Origin: Flavobacterium sp. 1
GTDB lineage: Bacteria; Bacteroidota; Bacteroidia; Flavobacteriales; Flavobacteriaceae
Reading direction: 5' to 3'
DNA length: 64,000 nt
NCBI RefSeq assembly: GCF_002797935.1
Contig: NZ_PGER01000001.1
Coordinates: 806,001 to 870,000, forward strand
Numbering within the stretch: position 1 is the stretch's first letter; each line of letters starts with the position of its first letter. The position numbers and the translations under genes are program-made. Positions 10,480 through 19,927 of this stretch are shown in pieces. The notes under the pieces are model-generated. The model was not told where the DNA came from and made no database searches. It was given only the letters and a program-made list of their open reading frames with translations.

Positions 10480-11445
10480 ATGAGCGAAAAATTTACTGTT
10501 GGCAGTTTATATGCGGGTATTGGCGGAATATGTCTTGGGTTTAAAAAATCAGGATTTGACATAAAATGGGCCAATGAATTTGATAAAAATGCCTGCATCA
10601 CTTACAGAAATAATTTTGAGCATCAGCTTATCGAAGGCGACGTTTTGCAATTAGATATTGATGCTATTCCAAATATAGATATACTCACTGCTGGTTTTCC
10701 CTGCCAGCCATTTTCGGTAGCGGGCTATAGAAAAGGGTTTGATGACAATAGGGGGAACCACTTCTTTCGAATACTGGATTTTGTTGATACCATGAGGCCT
10801 AAAGTGGTATTTTTAGAGAATGTTAAAAACCTGACAACTCACGATCACGGCAAAACAATGAAAGTTATCGAACAATCATTAAGAGATAGAAATTATTCCT
10901 TTCAAGCCAAGGTTTTGAATACCAAAGACTATGGAAATATTCCTCATAACAGAGAAAGAATATTTATGGTTGCTTTTGATGAACAAGTATATCCTGATGC
11001 TGAAAAAGTTTTTGAATTTCCCCAAAAAGAGGAACTGACAAAGACAATAAAAGAGGTTATCAGTAAAGAAAAAGTCGATGATAATTTCTATTATTATGCA
11101 GATAAGTATATGTATAATATGCTCAAAGAAACCATGAAATCTGAAGATACCGTTTATCAATTCAGGCGTCAGTATGTAAGAGAAAATAAATCGAATGTGT
11201 GCCCAACCCTGACTGCCAATATGGGAACCGGCGGTCATAATGTACCGCTTATTAAAACTGAATTCGGTTTTAGAAAACTAACTCCACGAGAATGCCTGCG
11301 GTTTCAAGGATTCCCGGATACTTTCAAAATACCTGAAAAAACCGCAAATTCAAGCGTTTATAAACAAGCGGGGAATTCTGTGAGCGTACCCGTAATTCAG
11401 GCTGTATCAAAGAATATCTTGAAGGTTCTGAATGGTATCAAATAG
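10480..11445 (+). CDS. DNA (cytosine-5-)-methyltransferase
   Basis: The 321-aa product has the C5-methyltransferase motifs in order: motif I in SLYAGIGGICLGF, motif IV GFPCQPFS with nucleophile C75, motif VI FLENV (about 112-116), motif VIII HNRERIF, a target-recognition region at about 185-245, and motifs IX-X ending in QAGNSVSVPV. It methylates cytosine in a short DNA target that cannot be read from sequence. Its stop overlaps the end of the convergent 11438-12199 gene by 8 bp; that gene is probably its cognate nuclease. Length is near the family minimum, so it is a lean type II enzyme. Confidence 0.93.
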   Translation: MSEKFTVGSLYAGIGGICLGFKKSGFDIKWANEFDKNACITYRNNFEHQLIEGDVLQLDIDAIPNIDILTAGFPCQPFSVAGYRKGFDDNRGNHFFRILDFVDTMRPKVVFLENVKNLTTHDHGKTMKVIEQSLRDRNYSFQAKVLNTKDYGNIPHNRERIFMVAFDEQVYPDAEKVFEFPQKEELTKTIKEVISKEKVDDNFYYYADKYMYNMLKETMKSEDTVYQFRRQYVRENKSNVCPTLTANMGTGGHNVPLIKTEFGFRKLTPRECLRFQGFPDTFKIPEKTANSSVYKQAGNSVSVPVIQAVSKNILKVLNGIK

Positions 11446-12199
11446 TTTTCAATTCCTGAACTAGATCTTTTATATATCTCATATTACCACTTTGAATATA
11501 GTAGTTGCTGGCATCCATTTTGGTGTATAGGTTCAGCATTGCATTTTGAGGCAAAATATGGGTATTTGCTATTGTTGCTATTACATCGGAGTTGGTGCAA
11601 TATCCGGCAATGTCAAAATACCAATTATTTGCAAAAAGCATATCTTCAATAGTTTTTCTATCAATTTCATTGCAAAAAATCAATCGTTCTGCTTTAAGAA
11701 GTCTTTTAATGTCGGGTTCAATTCTAACCAAAACGAAATAGTCATATTGCGCAGCAGCACCATTATTTAGCAAAATATTTGGAATGTATTGTGCCTGCGC
11801 ATTCCAATCTTTTGTTTCAAGCAGCAGTAAATTCGACTGAGAAGCGGCTGATTTTACATTGATTTTTTTGCCTTGAATCTCTAAATCCGAATCGTCCCAA
11901 ATGCCTTTTTTGTAAATGCCAAAGTCAGGTTCTTTTACATCTAAACCTTCTGATTTGAAATAATTATGCAGCACCACTTCGGCTAATTTCCCTTGGAATG
12001 CATTACAGAATTTTTCGCCTCCTTTTCGGTCATATTGCCCGCCAGTCCTGCAGTCTCTATGATGTCCTGTACCAAAACACATTTCATAGGCAAAGTCAAT
12101 AACGGTTTGAATTGCTTCTTTAGTAATTAAAGTACCAGCAAATGGTTTTTTATTGCTAACGTAATAATTATTCGAACCAGCTAGGTTGTATAATTTCAT
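11438..12199 (-). CDS. Putative type II restriction endonuclease
   Basis: I do not recognise the 253-aa product as a named enzyme. It sits tail-to-tail with the C5-methyltransferase and overlaps it by 8 bp. It contains an arrangement compatible with a PD-(D/E)XK core: Glu in GKLAEVV, Asp in WDDSDLEI and a VK pair in KKINVKSA, with an Asn where the second acidic residue often is. The likely role is cleavage of DNA that lacks the neighbour's methylation. Support comes mainly from context, and the unusual catalytic motif is only a guess. Confidence 0.6.
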   Translation of the reverse strand: MKLYNLAGSNNYYVSNKKPFAGTLITKEAIQTVIDFAYEMCFGTGHHRDCRTGGQYDRKGGEKFCNAFQGKLAEVVLHNYFKSEGLDVKEPDFGIYKKGIWDDSDLEIQGKKINVKSAASQSNLLLLETKDWNAQAQYIPNILLNNGAAAQYDYFVLVRIEPDIKRLLKAERLIFCNEIDRKTIEDMLFANNWYFDIAGYCTNSDVIATIANTHILPQNAMLNLYTKMDASNYYIQSGNMRYIKDLVQELKTI

Positions 12200-12437
12200 A
12201 TTTTGCTCATTTATTAATTGTTAGCACTATAAATGTAAACTTAATTTTTAAATTTTAAAAGTTTTGTATTGCAAATAATTAAATAATTGTATTCTATTTC
12301 TTCTTTATTTTCTAATCCATGATTTGGATAAACAAGTTTTTGCTCACAATTAAGCTTTATAACTAACAACTTTCAACTACTAACTGACAACTGGATCTCA
12401 CAAACAACAAATACTTTTAGATTCAAATATTAATCCT

Positions 12438-12445
12438 TACTTTTG
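12438..12445 (+). promoter_or_regulatory. Bacteroidota-type -7 element before tpx
   Basis: TACTTTTG fits the TAnnTTTG consensus of Bacteroidota primary-sigma promoters, 23 bp before the tpx start. The -33 TTTG partner is not obvious, so the call is moderate. Confidence 0.4.
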
Positions 12446-12468
12446 AACCTCATAAAAAAACAAATTAT

Positions 12469-12966
12469 ATGGCGACTATAACATTAGGAGGAAATCCAGT
12501 ACACACTTCAGGTGAATTACCAAAAGTTGGTTCAAAATTGGCTGATTTTAAATTAGTTCAAAACGACTTATCAATAGCTGATTTAAGCACTTTTGCAGGC
12601 AAGAAATTAGTTTTAAATATTTTTCCAAGTATTGATACAGGAACTTGTGCTACTTCTGTTAGAAAATTTAACGAAAGTGCCAGCAATTTAGCCAATACCA
12701 CTGTTTTGTGTATTTCAAGAGATTTGCCATTTGCACAAAAACGTTTTTGTGGTGCTGAAGGCCTTGAAAATGTTGTAAACTTATCTGATTTTCAAGATGG
12801 TGCTTTTGGGAAAAACAACGGTCTGGAAATTGTTGACGGACCATTAGCAGGATTGCATTCCCGCGTAATCATCGTTGCTGATGAAAACGGAGTGGTAACA
12901 CATACAGAACAAGTTGCTGAAATTGCACATGAACCTAATTATGAAGCTGCCTTAGCAGCACTTTAA
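12469..12966 (+). CDS. tpx: Thiol peroxidase
   Basis: The 165-aa product is an atypical 2-Cys peroxiredoxin that reduces hydroperoxides with thioredoxin. The peroxidatic Cys is C60 in SIDTGTCATS and the resolving Cys is C94 in KRFCGAEG, matching the family spacing. It is full length. It is first in a close run with dgkA (8 bp on) and ftsK (18 bp after dgkA), so it may head a transcript. A TAnnTTTG element lies just upstream. Confidence 0.95.
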   Translation: MATITLGGNPVHTSGELPKVGSKLADFKLVQNDLSIADLSTFAGKKLVLNIFPSIDTGTCATSVRKFNESASNLANTTVLCISRDLPFAQKRFCGAEGLENVVNLSDFQDGAFGKNNGLEIVDGPLAGLHSRVIIVADENGVVTHTEQVAEIAHEPNYEAALAAL

Positions 12967-12974
12967 AAGTTTAT

Positions 12975-13349
12975 ATGGAATTTCAAAAAGACAACACTTT
13001 ACTTACTGGCCGATTGAAAAGCGTGAAATACGCTTTTCTTGGAGCCGTAAAATTAATAACTACCGAGCACAGTATTATGGTTCAATTTTCTATTGGAATC
13101 TTAATGACGATTGCCGGTTTTTATTTTCATATTTCTACAACCGAATGGCTTTTTCAAACGATGGCTATCGGTTTAATTATGAGTATTGAAGGGCTGAATA
13201 CCGCAGTCGAAAAAATTGCCGATTTTATTCATCCCAATTATCATGAGAGAATTGGTTTTATTAAAGATATTGCAGCTGGAGCCGTATTTTTTGCAGCATT
13301 GACAGCAATCGCAATTGGTCTTATTATTTATGTCCCAAAATTTTTATAG
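12975..13349 (+). CDS. dgkA: Diacylglycerol kinase (DgkA family)
   Basis: The 124-aa integral membrane protein has three hydrophobic segments and the family block EGLNTAVEKIAD (residues 72-83) with catalytic and metal-binding acidic residues, plus E31 in TTEHS. It phosphorylates diacylglycerol, or undecaprenol in many Gram-positive homologues, at the inner membrane. In Bacteroidota the lipid substrate is not settled. It lies between tpx and ftsK, an order common in Flavobacteria. Confidence 0.9.
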   Translation: MEFQKDNTLLTGRLKSVKYAFLGAVKLITTEHSIMVQFSIGILMTIAGFYFHISTTEWLFQTMAIGLIMSIEGLNTAVEKIADFIHPNYHERIGFIKDIAAGAVFFAALTAIAIGLIIYVPKFL

Positions 13350-13367
13350 GCTCAATTAAATTTAAGA

Positions 13368-15824
13368 ATGGCAAAAACGACAAAAAAAGAAGCTTTAGAT
13401 AAAAAGAGTGAATCAGAATCTAAGGGCATAAAGTCATGGCAGTTCACCAAACAGCATCGTATTGTTTTGGGAGCTCTTCTGGTTTTATTTTCAGCAGCAT
13501 TATTGGTTGCGTTTGTTTCCTTTTTCATTTATGGACAAATAGATCAAAGTGCTGTTTCTGAATTGACAGACCGAAAAGAAGCTGTTCAAAACTGGCTTGG
13601 AAAATTTGGTGCCTATGTTGCTGATTTGATTATCTATCGTGGTTTTGGCGTTGCTTCTTTTCTTTTTGTACGCTTATTTTTTCTTACCGGAATGTACTTA
13701 GTTTTAGATCTTTCAATCAAAAAGCTGAAAGGGACTTGGTTTTGGGACTTATTTGCCATTATTATTATATCCGTTTTGTTTGGATTTTTTGCCACTTCAG
13801 TACCTGAATTGGGCGGAACTGTCGGATATGAGCTGAATTTATTTTCACAAGATTATATTGGAAAAACGGGAACGCTGTTAGTTCTTGTTTTCGGTCTGAT
13901 TATCTATTTGATTTTTAAAATAAAAGTGTCCCCTGAAAAGGTGCAGTCGTTTTTTGAAAGTACCAAAAAAGAAATCAATGAGGACATGGCTATCCGTCCG
14001 ACAGAAGTTTCTTCAAATGATCCTAGTTATAATCTGGAAGAATTTGCTGTTGAAGAACCTGTTGAAGAAGAGGACGAAGAATTATTAGATAATATTCATT
14101 TAAAAACTACTACTTCACAATTTGAAATTAACAAAGAGGCATTAAAGCCTACGATTTCAAGTTCTTCGGAAATTAATTTAGAGCCAACGCTCAAGCCTCT
14201 TCCAATGGATATTCTGCCTAAAGCAGAACCGGTAAAAGAAGAAGCTTTTGTAATCGAAAAAGCCGTTGAAGAAGATATCATTGAAGATAATTTGGCCTCT
14301 CGTTTGGTTTCGGATTTTGGATTATTTGATCCTACTTTGGATTTGTCTAATTATAAATATCCAACCATCGATTTATTAAAAGAATATTCGACTGGTGGAA
14401 TCACTATCAATCAGGCGGAACTGGAAGAAAATAAAAACCGAATTGTAGAAACGCTTCGTAATTATAAAATTGAAATTGCACAAATCAAGGCGACCGTTGG
14501 TCCATCGGTAACTTTATATGAAATTGTACCCGAAGCGGGAATTCGTATTTCTAAAATTAAGAGTTTGGAGGACGATATTGCCTTGTCACTTTCGGCATTA
14601 GGAATCCGTATTATTGCGCCAATTCCTGGAAAAGGAACTATCGGTATTGAGGTTCCGAACAAGAACCCAACGATGGTTTCGATGAAAAGCGTTATTGGTT
14701 CGGCCAAATTTCAAGAAGCAGAAATGGAATTGCCTATTGCTCTAGGAAAAACAATTTCGAATGAAACATTTGTAGTTGATTTGGCCAAAATGCCTCACTT
14801 ATTGATGGCAGGTGCTACTGGACAAGGAAAATCTGTCGGTCTGAATGCTGTAATCACTTCACTGCTTTATAAAAAACATCCTGCCGAAATTAAATTTGTT
14901 ATGGTTGACCCTAAAAAAGTCGAATTGACACTTTTTAATAAAATTGAAAGACATTATTTGGCTAAACTTCCAGATACTGACGATGCTATTATCACCGATA
15001 ATGCAAAAGTGGTCAATACTTTGAATTCTCTTTGTGTGGAGATGGACAACCGTTATAATCTGCTGAAAGATGCGATGGTTCGAAATATCAAAGAATACAA
15101 TGAAAAATTTAAGTCCCGAAAATTGAATCCAGAAAATGGACACCGATTTTTGCCATACATCGTTTTGGTGGTTGATGAGTTTGCCGATTTAATTATGACA
15201 GCCGGTAAAGAAGTTGAAATGCCTATTGCAAGGTTGGCACAATTGGCAAGAGCTATTGGTATTCATTTAATTATAGCTACGCAAAGACCGTCGGTAAACG
15301 TAATTACCGGTTTGATCAAAGCCAATTTTCCTGCGAGAATTGCTTTTAGAGTTTCCTCCAAAATTGATTCACGGACTATTCTTGATACGCAGGGAGCAGA
15401 TCAGTTAATTGGCCGTGGAGATTTGCTGTATTCTAATGGGAATGATGTTGTAAGGGTGCAATGTGCCTTTGTAGATACACCAGAGGTTGAAAAAATTGTG
15501 GATTTTATAGGTTCGCAAAAAGCCTATGCAACTGCTTATTTACTGCCAGAATTTGTTGGGGAAGATGGTGGTCTTAATTTGGAAATGGATATATCTGAAA
15601 GAGATACTTTATTTAGAGAAGCCGCCGAAGTAATTGTAAATGCGCAACAAGGTTCGGCATCATTATTGCAGAGAAAACTGAAACTGGGCTATAACAGGGC
15701 TGGACGATTAATCGACCAATTAGAAGCGGCAGGTATTGTAGGTCCTTTTGAAGGCAGTAAAGCCAGAAGCGTGAACATTCAGGATATGACTGGGTTGGAT
15801 CAGTTTTTTAATAATGAAAGCTAG
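13368..15824 (+). CDS. ftsK: DNA translocase FtsK/SpoIIIE
   Basis: The 818-aa protein has four N-terminal membrane segments (about residues 30-185), an acidic linker, a Walker A GATGQGKS (about 482-489), Walker B VLVVDEF (about 600-606), the family block QLARAIGIHLIIATQRPS, and a C-terminal winged-helix gamma domain from about 745. FtsK pumps chromosome ends through the division septum and activates dimer resolution, with the gamma domain reading KOPS-type motifs. It is shorter than Enterobacterial FtsK, as is usual in this phylum. It follows dgkA by 18 bp. Confidence 0.95.
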   Translation: MAKTTKKEALDKKSESESKGIKSWQFTKQHRIVLGALLVLFSAALLVAFVSFFIYGQIDQSAVSELTDRKEAVQNWLGKFGAYVADLIIYRGFGVASFLFVRLFFLTGMYLVLDLSIKKLKGTWFWDLFAIIIISVLFGFFATSVPELGGTVGYELNLFSQDYIGKTGTLLVLVFGLIIYLIFKIKVSPEKVQSFFESTKKEINEDMAIRPTEVSSNDPSYNLEEFAVEEPVEEEDEELLDNIHLKTTTSQFEINKEALKPTISSSSEINLEPTLKPLPMDILPKAEPVKEEAFVIEKAVEEDIIEDNLASRLVSDFGLFDPTLDLSNYKYPTIDLLKEYSTGGITINQAELEENKNRIVETLRNYKIEIAQIKATVGPSVTLYEIVPEAGIRISKIKSLEDDIALSLSALGIRIIAPIPGKGTIGIEVPNKNPTMVSMKSVIGSAKFQEAEMELPIALGKTISNETFVVDLAKMPHLLMAGATGQGKSVGLNAVITSLLYKKHPAEIKFVMVDPKKVELTLFNKIERHYLAKLPDTDDAIITDNAKVVNTLNSLCVEMDNRYNLLKDAMVRNIKEYNEKFKSRKLNPENGHRFLPYIVLVVDEFADLIMTAGKEVEMPIARLAQLARAIGIHLIIATQRPSVNVITGLIKANFPARIAFRVSSKIDSRTILDTQGADQLIGRGDLLYSNGNDVVRVQCAFVDTPEVEKIVDFIGSQKAYATAYLLPEFVGEDGGLNLEMDISERDTLFREAAEVIVNAQQGSASLLQRKLKLGYNRAGRLIDQLEAAGIVGPFEGSKARSVNIQDMTGLDQFFNNES

Positions 15825-15957
15825 ATTATTGGACTTTTAAATTTTTTGATTGTTCGATTTTTAGAATAGGGTATAATATTAGAAGTTTAGCTTTTTTTTA
15901 ATGCTTTTCGCTTTTTCACTTTTTACTTTTGCAACAAATTCCTCGTTACTCGAATCT

Positions 15958-16069
15958 GCGTGAGGGATAGAAGCTGGCTACCGAAGTAGCGCGTATAGCC
16001 CGACTCTATTTAGGGAAGGGGCAATGACCGCTATATAGATAAGCCCCTTTCCTAAATAGAGTCACGCCC
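15958..16069 (-). repeat. Two-hairpin intergenic repeat, copy 2
   Basis: This is a second copy of the element at 811-960, on the opposite strand. On the minus strand it starts GGGCGTG and ends CCCTCACGC, with a long stem from 16044-16063 to 16002-16021 (19 of 20 pairs) and then a GTCGGGCTAT block. It fills the 15825-16148 gap between ftsK and lolA, where I see no gene. The arms differ from copy 1 but pairing is kept, so structure seems to be conserved. Confidence 0.6.
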
Positions 16070-16148
16070 ACACGAGCAATAGCGAACTGACGAAGTAAAT
16101 AATTAGTAATGAACTAAAATAATACTAAGCATACAAAATACAGAACAA

Positions 16149-16814
16149 ATGAAACTACAAAATAAAATAGGAATGAAAGCAATTTTGGGACTTTTGACGG
16201 TTTTTTTCATAGGATTTTCAGCTCAAGCTCAAGATATTAAAGCAAAAGCTTTATTAGACAAGGTGACAGCCAAAGTAAAAAGTTACAATAATATCAGTAT
16301 TGATTTTAAATATTCATTGAATAATGTTAAAGAGAATATTAATCAAGACAGCAAAGGAACTGTGGTTATGAAAGGAAATCAGTATGTTTTAAATTTTATG
16401 GGAATTACCAAACTTTTTGACGGCAAAAAGACCTATACGATTGTTCCTGAAGATGAAGAAATTACTGTTTCAACTCTGAATGAAAAAGATGAAACTGCTA
16501 TCACTCCTTCAAAAATGCTGACTTTTTTTAATAAGGGCTATAAATTTTCGATGGATATAGTTCAAAATGTAAGCGGTAAAAAAATCCAGTATATTAAATT
16601 GGTTCCATCCAATCCTAAAGATCAGAGAAAAGAGATTTTGGTTGGGGTGGACTCTAAAACCAATAACATCTACACTATTATTGAAATTGGAAAAAAAGGC
16701 ACAAAAACAACTTTGACTGTGAATTCTTTTAAAACAAATCAAGCATTGCCAAAAAATCAATTTACCTTTGCAGCGAGTAAATATCCCAATTATTACATCA
16801 ATAAATTAGACTAA
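16149..16814 (+). CDS. lolA: Outer-membrane lipoprotein carrier protein LolA
   Basis: The 221-aa periplasmic protein has a signal peptide that cuts after A27 (SAQAQ) and the LolA fold of repeated beta strands (for example GTVVMKGNQYVLNFMG and KTYTIVPEDEEI). LolA accepts lipoproteins from the LolCDE complex and carries them to the outer membrane. It is 7 bp upstream of an LptF/G-like permease gene, an order I know from other Flavobacteria. The overall length is normal. Confidence 0.85.
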   Translation: MKLQNKIGMKAILGLLTVFFIGFSAQAQDIKAKALLDKVTAKVKSYNNISIDFKYSLNNVKENINQDSKGTVVMKGNQYVLNFMGITKLFDGKKTYTIVPEDEEITVSTLNEKDETAITPSKMLTFFNKGYKFSMDIVQNVSGKKIQYIKLVPSNPKDQRKEILVGVDSKTNNIYTIIEIGKKGTKTTLTVNSFKTNQALPKNQFTFAASKYPNYYINKLD

Positions 16815-16821
16815 TTATTTA

Positions 16822-18273
16822 GTGAAGATACTAGACAGATACTTATTAAAAACATTTCTTGGTACATTTGCTACGGTATTTGTTATCCTTTTCTTTGTAT
16901 TCATATTACAAACGGTTTGGCTTTTTATTGCTGAATTGGCCGGTAAAGATCTGGACTTTGTAATGGTTGTTAAATTTTTGGCTTTTTCGATGCCTCGAAT
17001 TGTGCCTTTGGTACTTCCTCTTTCCATATTACTGGCTTCGATAATGTCTTTTGGAAATTTATCCGAGCATTATGAGTTTGCTGCTATGAAATCTTCTGGG
17101 ATTTCACTGCAGAGAGCTATGAGAAGCTTGGTAATTGCTATCGCAATATTGAGTTTTGTTGCTTTTTTATTTGCGAATAATGTGATTCCGTATGCCGAAT
17201 TCAAGTTTATCAATTTCAGAAAGAATATTGCACAAGCCAAACCAGCTCTGGCAATCACCGAGGGACAGTTCAGCGATATTGGAATGTACAATATTAAGGT
17301 GAATAAAAAATCGGGCGAAAACGGTAATCATCTGACAGGAATTACTATTCATGAAAAATCTCAAAATGGTGATGGCAGTAAAACGGTAATCCGCGCCACA
17401 AACGGCGAATTAGTAAGTAATGAAAAAACAAATCTCCTTCAATTAGTTTTGAACGATGGGAACTATTACCAAGATATCGTTCCAAAAAAATATGAGGATA
17501 GAGAAAAATTGCCTTTTGCGAAAAGCTCGTTTAAAAAATACCGCATTAATATAGATTTATCTAAATTGAATAAAGTGGACACTAAAGATGAGTCTGTGTC
17601 TAATACTAATAATATGCTTAATGTTAGTGATTTAAAATACACATTGGATTCCCTGAATAAAAACAGAGAGACAGAAATTATCAATTTTGCAGAGAGCAGC
17701 AATAATAGGGCAGTAGCCTTAAATGATAATAAGGCTCCAGCGTTAAGCAAGAAAAAGCCGTTGACCAAAAATCTGTTATCGCTTTTTGATAATAAGAAAA
17801 AAGGTGAAATTTTGGCTGCTGCAAACAGTAATATTCAAAGCATATTGTATAGTATCGATGCTACTAAAGCCGATCTGGATCTAAAAAAGAAAAGTATAAA
17901 CAGCCATATTTTATCATTATACGACAAGTTTGTTATTGTGTATGCCTGTTTTTTAATGTTTTTTATTGGAGCTCCATTGGGCGCGATTATCCGTAAAGGA
18001 GGTGTTGGTCTGCCAATTGTATTTGCAGTATTGATTTTTATATCCTTTCACTTTATCAATACTTTTGGTAAAAGAATTTCACAAGAAGACGGGTTAGCTC
18101 CTTTCTTTGGTTCTTGGATGTCTTCTATGATTTTGACTCCATTGGCAATTTTACTGACGTATCGTGCAACGAATGATATTGGCTTAATCAATTTAGACAT
18201 CATACTGACGCCTATTCAAAAAGTGTTTCAAAAAGTGTTTCAAAAAATAATTCCATCTCAAAATAAAGAATAA
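16822..18273 (+). CDS. LptF/LptG family permease
   Basis: The 483-aa product starts at GTG 16822 (MKILDRYLLKTFLGTF). It shows the YjgP/YjgQ layout of about three N-terminal membrane helices, a periplasmic jellyroll of about 250 residues, and three C-terminal helices (from about 370). Such permeases pair with LptB ATPase to extract lipopolysaccharide from the inner membrane. Whether this is LptF or LptG cannot be told alone. The large periplasmic region has a Lys/Asn-rich stretch between about 270 and 350. It abuts ribB directly. Confidence 0.85.
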   Translation: MKILDRYLLKTFLGTFATVFVILFFVFILQTVWLFIAELAGKDLDFVMVVKFLAFSMPRIVPLVLPLSILLASIMSFGNLSEHYEFAAMKSSGISLQRAMRSLVIAIAILSFVAFLFANNVIPYAEFKFINFRKNIAQAKPALAITEGQFSDIGMYNIKVNKKSGENGNHLTGITIHEKSQNGDGSKTVIRATNGELVSNEKTNLLQLVLNDGNYYQDIVPKKYEDREKLPFAKSSFKKYRINIDLSKLNKVDTKDESVSNTNNMLNVSDLKYTLDSLNKNRETEIINFAESSNNRAVALNDNKAPALSKKKPLTKNLLSLFDNKKKGEILAAANSNIQSILYSIDATKADLDLKKKSINSHILSLYDKFVIVYACFLMFFIGAPLGAIIRKGGVGLPIVFAVLIFISFHFINTFGKRISQEDGLAPFFGSWMSSMILTPLAILLTYRATNDIGLINLDIILTPIQKVFQKVFQKIIPSQNKE

Positions 18274-19407
18274 ATGTCTCCCACAAAAATACAGCTCAAC
18301 ACTATAGAAGAAGCCATCGAAGACATTCGCCAAGGCAAAATAATTATTGTAGTTGATGATGAAGACCGCGAAAATGAAGGTGATTTTTTGGCTGCTGCCG
18401 ATAAAGTAACTCCCGAAATGATCAACTTTATGGCTACGCATGGCCGTGGCTTAATATGTGCTCCATTAACCGAAAGCCGCTGTAAAGAATTGGGGCTGCA
18501 TGTAATGGTAAACAATAATACCGACCCTATGGAAACTGCTTTTACAGTTTCAGTGGATTTGAGAGGTAAAGGAGTAACAACTGGAATATCTGCTGCTGAC
18601 AGGGCAAAAACGGTACTTTCATTAGTAGATCCAAGCACTAAGCCACATGATTTGGCACGTCCAGGGCATATTTTTCCATTAATTGCGAAGCAAGGAGGTG
18701 TTTTGAGAAGAACTGGACATACCGAAGCAGCTATTGATTTTGCACGATTGGCAGGCTTTAAGCCAGCAGGAGTGATTGTCGAAATCATGAATGAAGACGG
18801 TTCTATGGCCCGCTTGCCGCAATTGGCAAAAGTAGCTAAGAAATTCAATTTAAAATTGGTTTCTATAGAAGCGCTAGTTGCCTATAGAATGCAGCACGAC
18901 AGTTTGATTATCAAAAAAGAAGATTTTGATATCAGTACCCGTTTTGGAACTTTTCGTTTGAGAGCTTATGAGCAAATTACAAACAAACAAATTCATATTG
19001 CATTAACAAAAGGGACTTGGAATCTTGGTGAATCTATATTAACCAGAATCCATTCTTCACAAGTTAATAATGATCTATTGGGAACATTGACTAATAATGT
19101 TGACCAACAGCTGGATGATATGTTCAAAATTATTAATGACAATGGTAAAGGCGCTGTCATATTCATCAATCAAGATATGTCGGCTGTAAATTTACTAAAC
19201 CGCATTACTGAATTGAAGGCTCTCCAAGCTGATGGGACAATGAAAGCCCCTAAAGTAGTTATTGACACCAAAGATTATGGTATTGGGGCACAAATACTGC
19301 ATGATATTGATATTTCTAAAATCCGCTTAGTTTCCAACACAGAGCAAAGCAAAAGAGTTGGAATGATAGGCTATGGTCTGGAAATTACAGAATATGTTAA
19401 GTACTAG
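18274..19407 (+). CDS. ribB: 3,4-dihydroxy-2-butanone 4-phosphate synthase with degenerate GTP cyclohydrolase II domain
   Basis: The 377-aa riboflavin enzyme has an intact N-terminal DHBP synthase: VDDEDRENEGD (27-37), THGRGLICAPLTE (about 55-67) and RTGHTEA (146-152). It makes the four-carbon precursor from ribulose 5-phosphate. The C-terminal half has the GTP cyclohydrolase II fold (HIALTKG, DTKDYGIGAQ) but lacks the zinc cysteines. The family pattern HSxCxTGDxxGSxRCDC reads H260-S-S-Q-V-N-N-D and T-N-N-V, and the RQEGRG block reads NQDMSA (299-304). RibA activity should therefore be lost, so a separate RibA is expected elsewhere. Confidence 0.9.
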   Translation: MSPTKIQLNTIEEAIEDIRQGKIIIVVDDEDRENEGDFLAAADKVTPEMINFMATHGRGLICAPLTESRCKELGLHVMVNNNTDPMETAFTVSVDLRGKGVTTGISAADRAKTVLSLVDPSTKPHDLARPGHIFPLIAKQGGVLRRTGHTEAAIDFARLAGFKPAGVIVEIMNEDGSMARLPQLAKVAKKFNLKLVSIEALVAYRMQHDSLIIKKEDFDISTRFGTFRLRAYEQITNKQIHIALTKGTWNLGESILTRIHSSQVNNDLLGTLTNNVDQQLDDMFKIINDNGKGAVIFINQDMSAVNLLNRITELKALQADGTMKAPKVVIDTKDYGIGAQILHDIDISKIRLVSNTEQSKRVGMIGYGLEITEYVKY

Positions 19408-19445
19408 TTTTGGTAATTAGTAACTAGTGACTAGTGATTAAAAGA

Positions 19446-19479
19446 ATCCTTCGGAATTATATTCTGAGGGATTTTTTTA
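19446..19479 (+). terminator. Rho-independent terminator after ribB
   Basis: A 13-bp stem (19446-19458 with 19462-19474, two G-T pairs) and a following T-run lie 39 bp after the ribB stop. Confidence 0.85.
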
Positions 19480-19655
19480 TTATTTTGACTGCAAACAAGC
19501 AATTATAGCATTAACCAATGCCTATTCTAATCACTTTTACTAATGATTCATTTGTTACAAAAACTTTTTTGAAAAAACTTTTTTATGTAACATAAAGCAA
19601 ATGAAACAATTAAAAAGTTCCTTAAAAAATAGCCGTAATTTTTCTAAAAATACAC

Positions 19656-19685
19656 TTGCATAACCAAAAAAGGTTCTTATATTTG
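19656..19685 (+). promoter_or_regulatory. Promoter of tRNA-Ser
   Basis: TTG at 19656-19658 and TATATTTG at 19678-19685, 19 bp apart, match the -33 and TAnnTTTG -7 elements of Bacteroidota promoters. A start near 19692 would give a short leader before the tRNA. Confidence 0.75.
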
Positions 19686-19717
19686 CACTCGCAATCAGGA
19701 AATGAGAGCGACATACT

Positions 19718-19802
19718 GGAGAAATGGCAGAGCGGTCGAATGCGGCAGTCTTGAAAACTGTTGACTGTAACAGGTCCGGGGGTTCGAATCCCTCTTTCTC
19801 CG
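19718..19802 (+). tRNA. tRNA-Ser (anticodon UGA)
   Basis: The 85-nt sequence folds as a class II tRNA with acceptor GGAGAAA (19718-19724) and TTTCTCC (19795-19801), discriminator G at 19802, an anticodon loop CTTGAAA with anticodon TGA (19752-19754), an extended variable arm and a GGTTCGAATCC T-loop. CCA is not encoded. An ISL3-like element and a tyrosine integrase follow it. A copy of the tRNA 3' end that would mark the far end of an island is not found in the window. Confidence 0.95.
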
Positions 19803-19825
19803 CGAGCTGAAAAGCAAATGGTTAC

Positions 19826-19861
19826 AAAACCCACTAAATTCAACGATTTAGTGGGTTTTTT
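19826..19861 (+). terminator. Terminator after tRNA-Ser
   Basis: Fourteen-base arms AAAACCCACTAAAT and ATTTAGTGGGTTTT flank a six-base loop and run into T's, 24 bp after the tRNA. Confidence 0.9.
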
Positions 19862-19927
19862 CGTTTCTAGGATAATCAAATTATTCATTTAATCTCAAAG
19901 TTTTGGATCAGTAGCAAAAGTTGGGGA

